Positions 52,864 through 61,030 of a stretch of 64,000 bases of DNA are shown in pieces. The DNA lies in NCBI RefSeq assembly GCF_041821065.1, contig NZ_JBGUAX010000001.1, forward strand, positions 434,001 to 498,000. Direction: 5' to 3'. The notes under the pieces were generated by a model that saw nothing but the letters and a program-made list of their open reading frames with translations, was not told the origin of the DNA and did no database searches. The stretch is from Egicoccus sp. AB-alg2 (GTDB taxonomy: Bacteria > Actinomycetota > Nitriliruptoria > Nitriliruptorales > Nitriliruptoraceae). Within the stretch, counting starts at the first letter, position 1. The number at the start of each line of letters is the position of its first letter. The translations under genes were made by a program, and so were the position numbers.

Positions 52864-53825
52864 CGCTCTTCCTCCGCGTCGGGCACGCGCACCAGCGGCG
52901 GTCGGGCCTCGCTGCGGCGCACCATCTCCACGTAGGTGTCCTCCAGCGTGGCGCGACGGATGTCGAGGTCACCGATCCGCTCGCCGCCACGTGCGAACAA
53001 CTCGCGCACGAACGCGGTCACGTCGGCCGTGGCGTGCACCTGCAGCGTGCCGTCCTCGCGCCAGCGGACCTCGGAGTTGCGTTCGACCTGGCGCGCCAAC
53101 GCCTCGGCACTGCCGTCGGCGACGATCCGCCCCTGATTGAGGATGACGATGCGGTCGGCGAGCTTCTCCGCCTCCGCGAGGTCGTGGGTCGTCAGCAGCA
53201 CGGTCGTGCCTTCGAGGTCGGTCAACTCGTGCACGAGGTCGTGGAACTCGCGCCGGGACTGCGGGTCGAAGCCGGCGGTGGGCTCGTCGAGGAACAGCAC
53301 CTCGGGACGGCCGACGATCCCGATGGCGACGTCGAGGCGGCGGCGCTGCCCACCCGACAGCGACGAGAGCCGCTGATGGGCGTGGGCGGCGAGACCGACC
53401 CGCCCGAGCAGGTCGTCCACCGGAATCGGGCGCGGCCGTTGCGGGGTCGTGTACGGCGCGTAGTAACGGCCGAGGTGAGCCAACAGCTCGCGCACCCGCC
53501 ACTTGCCGTGGTCGCGCCAGGACTGCAGCACGATGCCGACCCGGGCGCGCCACTCGTCGCCGGCGTTCCGGGGATCCTTTCCGAGCACGCGCACGTGACC
53601 GGCCGAGGGCCGACGGAATCCCTCCAGGATCTCGATCGTGGTGGTCTTGCCGGCCCCGTTGGGTCCGAGCAGGGCGACGACCTCCCCGACCGCGGCGGTG
53701 AAACCGACACCGTCGAGGACGTCCACGTCCCCGTAGCGCATGCGCAGGTCGCGGACCTCGATGGCCGCCGGTACGGCGGCGCCGGCACCGTCTGACACCG
53801 GGGCGCCGGCCGGGGTCGTGTGCAT
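52860..53825 (-). CDS. ABC-2 transporter ATP-binding protein
   Basis: The product has 321 residues. Walker A GPNGAGKTTT, Q-loop VLQSW, signature LSSLSGGQRRRLDVAIG, Walker B VLFLDEPTAGFD and switch histidine TTHDL are all present. A C-terminal domain of about 80 residues (LQVHATADVTAFVRELFARG) is typical of DrrA-like drug-export ATPases. The ATG at 53825 has GGAGG 4 nt upstream. The promoter region contains a striking AT-rich operator. It is the first gene of the ATPase-permease-XRE operon. Confidence 0.92.
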   Translation of the reverse strand: MHTTPAGAPVSDGAGAAVPAAIEVRDLRMRYGDVDVLDGVGFTAAVGEVVALLGPNGAGKTTTIEILEGFRRPSAGHVRVLGKDPRNAGDEWRARVGIVLQSWRDHGKWRVRELLAHLGRYYAPYTTPQRPRPIPVDDLLGRVGLAAHAHQRLSSLSGGQRRRLDVAIGIVGRPEVLFLDEPTAGFDPQSRREFHDLVHELTDLEGTTVLLTTHDLAEAEKLADRIVILNQGRIVADGSAEALARQVERNSEVRWREDGTLQVHATADVTAFVRELFARGGERIGDLDIRRATLEDTYVEMVRRSEARPPLVRVPDAEEER

Positions 53826-53860
53826 GCTGCCTCCATGGTCGGTCACGCGCCGGGGATCGC

Positions 53861-53900
53861 ATGTAGTACTTCTACTACATCCAGAGCACGAGTACTACAT
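53861..53900 (-). promoter_or_regulatory. AT-rich operator: three ATGTAGTA half-sites upstream of the ABC-2/XRE operon
   Basis: ATGTAGTA (53861-53868) and TACTACAT (53873-53880) form a perfect inverted repeat around CTTC. A third half-site TACTACAT follows at 53893-53900, exactly 20 bp after the second. In this very GC-rich DNA such a TA-rich cluster stands out. It covers the likely promoter of the ABC operon. Confidence 0.7.
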
Positions 53901-54085
53901 AGTCTGCTGCCGCGTGCGCCGGAGGGCTTGGCGCGTGCGCTCGCGTGCGTTCCGGCTGTCGCCATGACGCCGTCCCGCGCCGGCTCGGCCCTTGATCGCC
54001 CCCTCGATCGGACGGTGCTGCGGCCGACCCGCCACAGCACGAACCAGCATGGTGGTCGCTCGCGATCCATGGGGGCGACGACCGC

Positions 54086-54802
54086 ATGCGAACGGTGTTC
54101 GGACGGGTGTCCGCCGGTGCCGTGGCCACGATGCTGGGGCTCACGGCCTGCGACGGCGGGACGGAGGTGGAACGGCCGGACGTGGAGCAGCCCGCGCCGC
54201 CCGACGACGAGGCCGCGGAATCGGAGCCGTCGCCCGAGCCCGGTGAGGACCCGCCCGGTGAGGACCCGACCGGCGAGGACCCGGCCGGCGAGGGCGCGAC
54301 CGACGAGCCCGTCGAGCAGCCGGCGGACGACGCCGAGGCCGGTCCGGAGCCGATGCCCGGGGAACCGGGTACCGAACTCGTGGAGGACGAGGGTGCACCG
54401 GGTGACGTCCTGGCCGTCACGGACGTGCGGGTCGGCGCCCACGACGGGTTCGACCGGGTCGTGATCGAACTCGACGGCGACGGCCAGGCCGGCTGGTTCG
54501 TGCAGTACGACGAGCCACGGTCGCAGGGCTCGGGCGAACCGGTGGCCGTGGCCGGCGGGGCCTCCCTCAGCGTCGCCCTGAGCCACCTGACGCTGCCGCC
54601 CGAGTTGCCCGACGACATGGACCACTGGTTCCAGCAGTCGGTCGACGGCCCTGCGGGCGGCGTCGTCCTGGAGGTCCGTGACGACACCATCTTCGAGGGC
54701 ATGCACTTGTTCTTCGTCGGTGTGGACGAGGAGCGGCCCTTCGTCGTCGCCCGGCTGGACGAACCGCAACGCGTGGTCGTCGACCTGTTCCACGAGGGAT
54801 GA
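54086..54802 (+). CDS. Acidic lipoprotein with AMIN-like C-terminal domain
   Basis: The product has 238 residues. A signal peptide with lipobox (GAVATMLGLTAC) is followed by a very acidic Pro/Glu/Asp/Gly-rich spacer with repeats of GEDP (PPGEDPTGEDPAGEG), then a C-terminal globular domain of about 130 residues (VTDVRVGAHDGFDRVVIELDG...GWFVQYDEP...RVVVDLFH) that resembles the AMIN-like/DUF beta-sandwich of actinobacterial lipoproteins. Binding to wall polymers is plausible. No clear SD lies before the ATG. Confidence 0.7.
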   Translation: MRTVFGRVSAGAVATMLGLTACDGGTEVERPDVEQPAPPDDEAAESEPSPEPGEDPPGEDPTGEDPAGEGATDEPVEQPADDAEAGPEPMPGEPGTELVEDEGAPGDVLAVTDVRVGAHDGFDRVVIELDGDGQAGWFVQYDEPRSQGSGEPVAVAGGASLSVALSHLTLPPELPDDMDHWFQQSVDGPAGGVVLEVRDDTIFEGMHLFFVGVDEERPFVVARLDEPQRVVVDLFHEG

Positions 54803-54864
54803 CCGCCGCGCCCGGCCGCCCGGCAGGATCGCGTGCGGTCGGTGCGCAGCGGCTCGTCGGCGCG

Positions 54865-54895
54865 TTGCACCTGACGTTACGTCAGGTCGTAGCGT
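54865..54895 (+). promoter_or_regulatory. MerR-type promoter: TTGCAC-19 bp-TAGCGT with palindromic operator
   Basis: The -35 TTGCAC (54865-54870) and -10 TAGCGT (54890-54895) are 19 bp apart, the overlong spacer that MerR activators require. The spacer holds a perfect palindrome CCTGACGT-T-ACGTCAGG (54870-54886). This predicts autoregulation by the TipA-like gene that follows. Confidence 0.8.
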
Positions 54896-54940
54896 CGGAC
54901 GCGTCGCCAGAGCGGCGACCAACCACAGGACCCCCGAGAG

Positions 54941-55711
54941 GTGAGCTACTCGATCGGCGAGGTGGCCCGGTACGCCGGTGTGACCGTCCGGACCCTGCAC
55001 CACTACGACGCGATCGGGTTGCTGCAGCCCAGCCACCGCTCGACGTCGGGCCGGCGCAGCTACGTGACGGCCGACCTCGAACGCCTGCAGCGCATCCTGT
55101 TCTATCGCGAGCTCGAGCTGCCGCTCGACGCGATCGGCCGGCTGCTCGACGGCGGGGACGACCCGCTCGTGCAGTTGGCACGACAGCGGGAACAGTTGCA
55201 GGCACGGATCGACCGGCTCACTCGACTGGTGGACGTCCTGGAGCGCACGATGGAGGCACGCAGGATGGGCATCGATCTGGACCCGGACGAGCTGTTCGAG
55301 GTCTTCGGCGAGGACGACCCGACCCAGTACGCCGAGGAGGCCGAGCAGCGCTGGGGCGACACGGACGCCTGGCGCGAGTCGCAGCGGCGCACCGCCCGCT
55401 ACACCAAGGACGACTGGCTGCGCTTCAAGGCCGAGACCGAACGACTCAACGCGGACATGGTCGCGGCGATGGACGAAGGGATGGCGCCGACCGACGAGCC
55501 GGCCATGGACCTCGCCGAGCGCGCCCGCCGCCAGATCGACGAGTGGTTCTACGCCTGTCCCCACGAGATGCACCTGTACCTCGGGCAGATGTACGTCGAC
55601 GATCCCCGGTTCATGGCGACCTACGAGCGACAGCGCGAAGGCCTGGCCCGTTGGCTCCGGGACGCGATCGTCGCGAACGCGCGGCGCCACGGCGTCGAGG
55701 TCGCGACCTGA
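54941..55711 (+). CDS. TipA-type MerR-family regulator (MerR + TipAS-like domain)
   Basis: The product has 256 residues. The N-terminal MerR winged helix reads SYSIGEVARYAGVTVRTLHHYDAIGLL and GRRSYVTADLERLQRILFYRELELPL. A coiled-coil dimer helix and a C-terminal domain of about 140 residues (WGDTDAWRESQRRTARYTKDDW, ...FYACPHEMHLYLGQMYVDDPRFMATYE) match TipAS, which in TipAL binds thiopeptide antibiotics and other cyclic peptides. The ligand here is unknown. It is probably autoactivating through the 19-bp-spacer promoter. The 3' end lies in tandem repeats and faces a heterodimeric ABC exporter. Confidence 0.9.
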   Translation: MSYSIGEVARYAGVTVRTLHHYDAIGLLQPSHRSTSGRRSYVTADLERLQRILFYRELELPLDAIGRLLDGGDDPLVQLARQREQLQARIDRLTRLVDVLERTMEARRMGIDLDPDELFEVFGEDDPTQYAEEAEQRWGDTDAWRESQRRTARYTKDDWLRFKAETERLNADMVAAMDEGMAPTDEPAMDLAERARRQIDEWFYACPHEMHLYLGQMYVDDPRFMATYERQREGLARWLRDAIVANARRHGVEVAT

Positions 55712-55757
55712 CCGCCGGACCGGACGTCGGGACCTGACGTCGGGACCTGACGTCAGG
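55705..55757. repeat. Four tandem 13-14 bp repeats overlapping the tipA-like stop codon
   Basis: Units are GACCTGACCGCCG (55705), GACCGGACGTCGG (55718), GACCTGACGTCGG (55731) and GACCTGACGTCAGG (55744). The last contains CCTGACGTCAGG (55746-55757), built from the same half-sites as the TipA-like operator. The repeats sit between convergent genes. Confidence 0.75.
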
Positions 55758-55773
55758 GCCTGCCGCGTGGCCG

Positions 55774-57471
55774 TCAGTCGGCCGGGCCGTCGAGGTGGAG
55801 CACCACGTCGGCCCGGTCGAGCACCGCCGGTCGGTGCGAGACGACCAGCATCGTGCGGTCCCGGTCAGCCAGCAGCCGGTCGAGCAGCGCCGCCTCCGTC
55901 CCCGCGTCCAGCGCGGCCGACAGGTCGTCGGCGATGATCAGCGCCGAGCCGGCGACCAGCGCTCGGGCCGCCGCAACGCGGTGCGCCTGCCCGCCGGACA
56001 ACCGGATCCCTCGCGGCCCGAGGCGGGTGTCCAGGCCGTCTTCGAGCGTCGTCACGATCTCGCGTGCCGCGGCCGCCTCCAGCGCGTACTCGAGGTCGGC
56101 GTCGGCCACGTCCCAGCCCAGCCGCAGGTTGTCGTCCAGCGCCTCGCTGAACAGCGTGGGGACCTGCGCGACGTACGCGGCCCGTGGCGGCGTCATCCAG
56201 TGAGCCGGGTCGACGGCCCGTCCGTCCCACCGGATCTCGCCCGTCACCAGCGGCGCGAGCCCCAGGACCGCGCGGACCAACGTCGTCTTGCCGACGCCGA
56301 CGCGACCGGTGACGACGGCGAACCCACCGGCCGGGATCGTCAGATCGACGGGACCGATGCGGCGGCCGTCCGGGGTCCGCGCGACGACACCGACGAGCTC
56401 CAGCCGTGGTGCGGGCGGCGCGGCCGGAAGCGGGTGGCGGCCGACCGGCGGTGGCGAGAACGGCACCGGGCCGACGGGCTCGATCAGCCGGGACACGTCG
56501 CCGTCGGCGACCGCGGCGCGCAGGCGTTCCACGGCGACGTCGGCGTGGCGTCGGATCGCCAGCCACGCGGCCCAGTTGCGTGGGACACCGGCCAGCAGTT
56601 GCGCGTAGTACGCCAGCAGCGCGACCTGCCCCGTGGTCAGGTCGTCCGCGACGAGCAGCGCGGCGGCCAACAACCCGCCGGCCAGGGCGAGGTCACCGGT
56701 CGTGGCACCCACCGCCGGCAGCAGCTGGGTCGCCACCCGGCTGCGCACCGCCGTCACCCGACGGCGGTCGCACAGGCGCGCGAGGTGGCGCACCAGCGCC
56801 GGCGCGGCACCGGCGGTCGTGACGGTCGTGACGGTGTTGAACACCTCGCCCATGAACCCGGTGACCTCGCCCGTCACCGCGCGGTCGGCCGCGCGCCGGT
56901 CCCGGACCATCGGGGCCAGCAGGTGACCGGCGGCGGAGGCCAGCAGCAGCGGCACGGCGACGGCGACGGCGACCAGCGGATCGATCCGGGCGATCACCGC
57001 GAGCGCGCCCAGTGCGATGGCACCGATGGCCACCAGCGTCAGCCACATGTCGGTGGCGCGTGCGAGATGCTCCGGGTCGTCGCGGAACAGCGGCATGGCG
57101 GCCGCGGCGTCGGTGATGGCCGGCCCGCGTCGCGCCGGATCGGGGTGCAACTGGGCGCGCAGGACGTTGGTGCGCAGCACCGTCTCCGCGTGGCCCCAGA
57201 ACGGCTCGAACACCCAACCCACGAGTGGCAGCCCCAACGCTCGGCCGACCTCGATGCCGGCGATCACGGCCAGCAGCGCCAACGCCGGCCCGCCGTCGCG
57301 GAGTGCGTCGAAGAGCCGTTCCAGGAGCAGCCCGACGCCCAGAGGCGCGAGCATGAACAGCCACCACATGGCGCCGCCGCCCCAGTAGGCCGGCTTGCGC
57401 ACGCCCATCAGGTGACGGACCACCCGCCAGGAGGCACGCCGGTCGGTCAGGTCCCGCCCCCGGCCGGTCAC
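55774..57471 (-). CDS. Heterodimeric ABC exporter subunit with degenerate Walker B
   Basis: This 565-residue fusion has a six-helix membrane domain and a nucleotide-binding domain. Walker A is GRVGVGKTT, the signature is canonical (IRLSGGQAHRVAAARAL), but the Walker B end reads LIIADDLSAALD, with Asp where the catalytic Glu belongs. This is the pattern of the degenerate-site subunit in heterodimeric exporters (TM287, BmrC type). Its partner is the upstream gene, whose stop it overlaps (GTGA). Drug or lipid export is likely. Confidence 0.9.
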   Translation of the reverse strand: MTGRGRDLTDRRASWRVVRHLMGVRKPAYWGGGAMWWLFMLAPLGVGLLLERLFDALRDGGPALALLAVIAGIEVGRALGLPLVGWVFEPFWGHAETVLRTNVLRAQLHPDPARRGPAITDAAAAMPLFRDDPEHLARATDMWLTLVAIGAIALGALAVIARIDPLVAVAVAVPLLLASAAGHLLAPMVRDRRAADRAVTGEVTGFMGEVFNTVTTVTTAGAAPALVRHLARLCDRRRVTAVRSRVATQLLPAVGATTGDLALAGGLLAAALLVADDLTTGQVALLAYYAQLLAGVPRNWAAWLAIRRHADVAVERLRAAVADGDVSRLIEPVGPVPFSPPPVGRHPLPAAPPAPRLELVGVVARTPDGRRIGPVDLTIPAGGFAVVTGRVGVGKTTLVRAVLGLAPLVTGEIRWDGRAVDPAHWMTPPRAAYVAQVPTLFSEALDDNLRLGWDVADADLEYALEAAAAREIVTTLEDGLDTRLGPRGIRLSGGQAHRVAAARALVAGSALIIADDLSAALDAGTEAALLDRLLADRDRTMLVVSHRPAVLDRADVVLHLDGPAD

Positions 57472-59249
57472 CTCGCCGCTCCCAGCTCAGCGGCGACCAG
57501 CCGCGCGAAGCGCGTGTCCCCGGCGGCGAGGTCCTCACGGGGTCCCTGCTCGACGACGCGTCCGTCGCGGATCACGGCGATGCGGTCCACACGCTCCAGC
57601 GTCGCGAGCCGGTGCGCCACCACGACGGCGGTCCGTCCCTGCAGGAGCGTCTCCAGCGCTCGGGTGACGGCCAGTGCACTGGCGGTGTCGAGGCGGGCGG
57701 TGGGCTCGTCGAGGATCACGAGGCCGGGGTCGCGCAGCAACACGCGGGCCAGTGCGAGCAGCTGCGCCTCTCCTGCCGAGGTGCCGGCGTCCTCCCCCAG
57801 CTGTGCGTCCAGCCCCTGCTCGAGGCGCTCGAACCACGGTCCGAGCCCGACGGCGTGCAACGCCGCGACCAGCTGTCCGTCGTCGGCGGCGACGCTGCCC
57901 AGGAGCGTGAGGTTGTCACGGATGGAGGCGGACAGCAGCTGCACCTCCTGCGTGACCACGGCGACGCGGCGGCGCAGCGACGTCTCGGCGACCTCCCGCA
58001 GGTCGACGCCGCCGAGCCGGACGTGCCCCGCACCCGGATCGAGGGCGCGGTGCAGTAGCCGCGTGAGCGTGGTTTTCCCGCCGCCGCTCGGCCCGACGAC
58101 GCCCAGGTGATCCCCCGGCGCGAGCTGCAGGTTCACACCGGCCAGCGCGTCCGTGTCGCTGGCCGGGTAGGCGGCCCGGACCTCGGCGACGTCGACGCTG
58201 AGCGGTCCGTCGGGCAGCGGCCGGTCGCCGGTGAAGCGGATGAGCGGCCGCTCGGCGAGCAGGGTGGCGAGCCGCACCGCGCCGGCACCGGCCTGCTGGA
58301 TCTGCTGGATGTTCTCCGCCAGCTGTTCGAGCGGTCGGCGGGTCAGCTGGGTCGCGGTGAAGGCGGCCAGGACCTGCCCGATCGTGAGCACGCCGGCACG
58401 CTGCAGCAGGATGCCGCCGAGCAACGCCACCGCACCTCCGCCGACCACGACCAGCATCGATGCCGACCAGATCGCCGTGGCGTAGGTCTCCTGGGTTCGC
58501 CACGGAGCGAGCGTGAGCGCCGAGCGGCGGTGGAGGTCCGCCACCGCGTAGCGCCCGCCACCGAGCGCCCGCAATTCCTCGGCGCCGCGCAGCCGTTCCT
58601 CGGCGGCCCCGAACACCTCGCCGGAGCGCTGCCGGGCGATCACGCCGGAGGGCACGGCCAGATCGCGCAGACGGACCAGCACCCAGCCACCACCGACCAG
58701 CAGCAGCGCCAGCGCGAGACCGAGGCGCCAGTCCTGGACGGCGAGCAGCGCCACGACCCCGGCGAGCGTGACGACGGCGGCGGCGAGTCGGACCACGACC
58801 TCGGCCAGCAACTCCCCCACCCGGGTGGCGTCGCCGTCGACGCGGTCGACGATCTCGCCCGGCGTGGTGCGCGCGTGCCAGGTGGGGCCGAGCGACAGCG
58901 CATGACGGGCCGCCTCGACCCGGAGTTCGTTGGCCGCGAGCCACGCCAACCGGGCACCCAGCCACGTCACGAGCACGTCCGCGCCATTGGCCAGCAGGCC
59001 CACCAACCCGAACGCGGCCGCCAACAGCGCGAGCCGCGTCGCGCCGGTGTCCGCGACGGCCCCGTCGGCGATCGCGCCCAGCAGCACCGGTCCGGCCAAC
59101 GGCAACGTGCCGGCCACCAGCACCAGGGCGCTGAAGCCGAGCAGCGCGCGGCGGTGCGGCGCCAGGAACGACCCGATCAGGCGCCAGTGCGCGCCGTCGG
59201 CGGTCGCGTCTCGGGCCGCCGTGGCGGCGGTAGGCACGACGGTGGACAC
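57468..59249 (-). CDS. Heterodimeric ABC exporter subunit with canonical Walker B
   Basis: This 593-residue fusion has a six-helix membrane domain and an NBD with Walker A GPSGGGKTT, Q-loop VVTQEVQLL, canonical Walker B LVILDEPTARLD and switch VVAHRLATL. Its signature motif is altered to TSAGEAQLLALAR instead of LSGGQ. Paired with the LSGGQ of the next gene's product, one composite site is fully active and the other degenerate. It is the first gene of the two-gene exporter operon. No ribosome site is evident before the GTG. Confidence 0.9.
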   Translation of the reverse strand: MSTVVPTAATAARDATADGAHWRLIGSFLAPHRRALLGFSALVLVAGTLPLAGPVLLGAIADGAVADTGATRLALLAAAFGLVGLLANGADVLVTWLGARLAWLAANELRVEAARHALSLGPTWHARTTPGEIVDRVDGDATRVGELLAEVVVRLAAAVVTLAGVVALLAVQDWRLGLALALLLVGGGWVLVRLRDLAVPSGVIARQRSGEVFGAAEERLRGAEELRALGGGRYAVADLHRRSALTLAPWRTQETYATAIWSASMLVVVGGGAVALLGGILLQRAGVLTIGQVLAAFTATQLTRRPLEQLAENIQQIQQAGAGAVRLATLLAERPLIRFTGDRPLPDGPLSVDVAEVRAAYPASDTDALAGVNLQLAPGDHLGVVGPSGGGKTTLTRLLHRALDPGAGHVRLGGVDLREVAETSLRRRVAVVTQEVQLLSASIRDNLTLLGSVAADDGQLVAALHAVGLGPWFERLEQGLDAQLGEDAGTSAGEAQLLALARVLLRDPGLVILDEPTARLDTASALAVTRALETLLQGRTAVVVAHRLATLERVDRIAVIRDGRVVEQGPREDLAAGDTRFARLVAAELGAAR

Positions 59250-59359
59250 GGCGGGACCCCCACACCCGCCATCGTCGAGGCCACTGGCGAGCCGGCCATC
59301 AAAGCCCCCGCGGCCGGCCAGGTCAACCCCCGGTCAAGCGACCGGCGCACCGCACGCGG

Positions 59360-59893
59360 TCAGCGGCGCAGACGCTCCAGCCGCAGCTCGAGCGCGCGCC
59401 GCGAGCGGCCGTGCTCGCGGGCCAGCTCGTCGAGGCTGCGGCCCTCCTCGACCTCGCGGAGCAGCCGCTGCTCTTCCTCCCGGGTCCAGGCGGCGAAGGC
59501 GTTGCCCTGACCGCGCTGACGTGCGCGCGCGATGGCGGCCTCGCGGTCGTCGCCGTCGGCACCACCCGGCGGAGGCGGCGTCGGCTGCTCGCGCCCGCGG
59601 CCGCCGGCGGGCCCGGCGCCCACGGCCGGCGGTGCGGGCGCGGCGCCACCGCTCTCCTCGCGGCGGGCGTCCAGGACCCGTCCGCCGTCGTCCACGCCCA
59701 GCGCGCGGCGCATGCCGTCGAGGAAGCCGCGCAGCTCCTCGCGGTCGGCGATCGTCAGCGCGCAGACCTCGCTGCGCTCCTCGCCGCGTTCCTCGTGGAT
59801 GACCAGACGCCCGTCGTCGGGCTCGGCGACGAAGACGAACGTCGCCTCGTCACCGCGCACGCGCACCTCGCGCCGCTCGCTGATCTCGACCAA
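59360..59893 (-). CDS. Small protein with SANT/Myb-like C-terminal helices
   Basis: The product has about 177 residues. The N-terminal 70 residues form a beta-rich domain (REVRVRGDEATFVFVAEPDDGRLVIHEERG). A Pro/Gly-rich linker follows. The last 45 residues (AFAAWTREEEQRLLREVEEG, then SLDELAREHGRSRRALELRL) fit the tri-helical W-x-EEE module found at the end of bacterial helicases and other DNA-binding proteins. AGGAGG 9 nt upstream favours a TTG start at 59893. A GTG at 59911 is also open. Confidence 0.65.
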   Translation of the reverse strand: MVEISERREVRVRGDEATFVFVAEPDDGRLVIHEERGEERSEVCALTIADREELRGFLDGMRRALGVDDGGRVLDARREESGGAAPAPPAVGAGPAGGRGREQPTPPPPGGADGDDREAAIARARQRGQGNAFAAWTREEEQRLLREVEEGRSLDELAREHGRSRRALELRLERLRR

Positions 59894-59969
59894 ACGACGA
59901 ACCCTCCTCACCGCCGGTGCGATGAGGAGGGTTGCGGACTTCGCCGTCCGGCGCGCGCCGGACGGATGG

Positions 59970-60518
59970 TCACACGTTCATGCCCATGGCGCGCAGTTCC
60001 TCGCGGACGTAGTCGGCCATGGCGTGCGGACCCCACGGCGGCGTGAAGGTGAACTCCACCTCGACCCGCTCGACGCCCGGCATCGCGCCGAGGATCACCG
60101 AGCACTGCTGGTGGATCACCTCGGTGAGCGGGCAGCCCATCGTGGTGAGCGTCATCAGGACGTGGGCGTAGCCGGGCTCGGGCTTCGTGACGTCGTAGAC
60201 CAGGCCGAGGTCGACGATGTTGTAGCCGATCTCCGGGTCGACGACGGCGCGCAGACCGTTGGTGAGATCCTGCGTGGACGGCATGCCGTCCGCTTCCAGC
60301 GGCAGGTCCTCGAACGGGTGCCTGGGCTTGTCTCGAGCCGGGTCCCCCGTCTCTTGGCTGGAGGCCGGGTCCCCCGTCTCGCTCGCTGCGCTCGCTCGTC
60401 GCCCCCCGGCCCCACTCGCGGGTTCGGGCTCGGCGAAGCCGCTGGGCGTGTCGGCCTCCGGGATGAAGTCGTCGTCGTCCGCAGTCGGGATGGCGGTGTT
60501 GACGTCGTGTTGCGTCAT
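59970..60518 (-). CDS. sufT: SufT-type DUF59 Fe-S assembly factor with repeat-expanded N-terminus
   Basis: The product has 182 residues. The C-terminal DUF59/MIP18 domain of about 100 residues shows DPEIGYNIVDLGLVYDV, TLTTMGCPLTEVIHQQC and FTPPWGPHAM. It assists Fe-S cluster maturation and closes the suf operon. The N-terminal 75 residues are atypical: acidic, then a segment (RRASAASETGDPASSQETGD) encoded by direct repeats at 60337-60398. The ATG at 60518 has GGGGGA upstream. An ATG at 60536 overlaps sufU. Confidence 0.88.
   Translation of the reverse strand: MTQHDVNTAIPTADDDDFIPEADTPSGFAEPEPASGAGGRRASAASETGDPASSQETGDPARDKPRHPFEDLPLEADGMPSTQDLTNGLRAVVDPEIGYNIVDLGLVYDVTKPEPGYAHVLMTLTTMGCPLTEVIHQQCSVILGAMPGVERVEVEFTFTPPWGPHAMADYVREELRAMGMNV
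60337..60398. repeat. Repeat cluster inside the sufT coding sequence
   Basis: GCCGGGTCCCCCGTCTC occurs at 60337-60353 and 60364-60380 (27-bp period, in frame), followed by GCTCGCTGCGCTCGCTCG (60381-60398). The latter resembles GC-rich repeats in the intergenic gap at 4032-4312. Confidence 0.7.
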
Positions 60519-60528
60519 GGGTCCCCCG

Positions 60529-60993
60529 TTACTCATCGTGGGTGACGGTGTGGGCGGTGGCGCCGCGCTGGTAGGTCTCGATCGCGTCGCGGACGGCCAT
60601 CCATCCCAGCAGGGCGCACTTCACCCGAACCGGGAACTTCGCCACGCCTTGGAAGGCGATGCCGTCGAGCAGGTCGTCGGCGCGCGCGGGCTCGTCGCCG
60701 TGCATCATGCGCCGGAAGTCCTCGGTCAGGTCGAGGGCGTCCTTGAGGTCGCGTCCCAGCACGGCCTGGGTCATGGCCGACGCGGACGCCTGGCTGATCG
60801 AGCAGCCCTCGCCGTCGAAGACCAGCCCGTCGACACGGTCGTCGGCCACGCGCAACCGCAGGTCCATCTCGTCGCCGCACAGCGGGTTGGAGTGGTGGAC
60901 GTGCACGTCCTCGTTCTCCAGCGACGCGTTGCGGTTCTTCGGGCTGCGGTAGTGGTCCAGGATGATCTCCTGGTACAGGTCGTCCATGCTCAC
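60529..60993 (-). CDS. sufU: SufU Fe-S scaffold / zinc-dependent sulfurtransferase
   Basis: This 154-residue protein shows LYQEIILDHYRSPKNR, then cysteines in NPLCGDEMDL, GEGCSISQASASAMTQAV and KCALLGWMAV, the zinc/persulfide site of SufU. It takes persulfide sulfur from SufS in the Gram-positive-type Suf pathway. The GTG at 60993 follows AGGAGG at 6 nt. The gene lies 37 bp after sufS. Confidence 0.92.
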   Translation of the reverse strand: MSMDDLYQEIILDHYRSPKNRNASLENEDVHVHHSNPLCGDEMDLRLRVADDRVDGLVFDGEGCSISQASASAMTQAVLGRDLKDALDLTEDFRRMMHGDEPARADDLLDGIAFQGVAKFPVRVKCALLGWMAVRDAIETYQRGATAHTVTHDE

Positions 60994-61030
60994 GGCGCGC
61001 CTCCTTGCAGGTGTCGCATCGAAGATGCGC

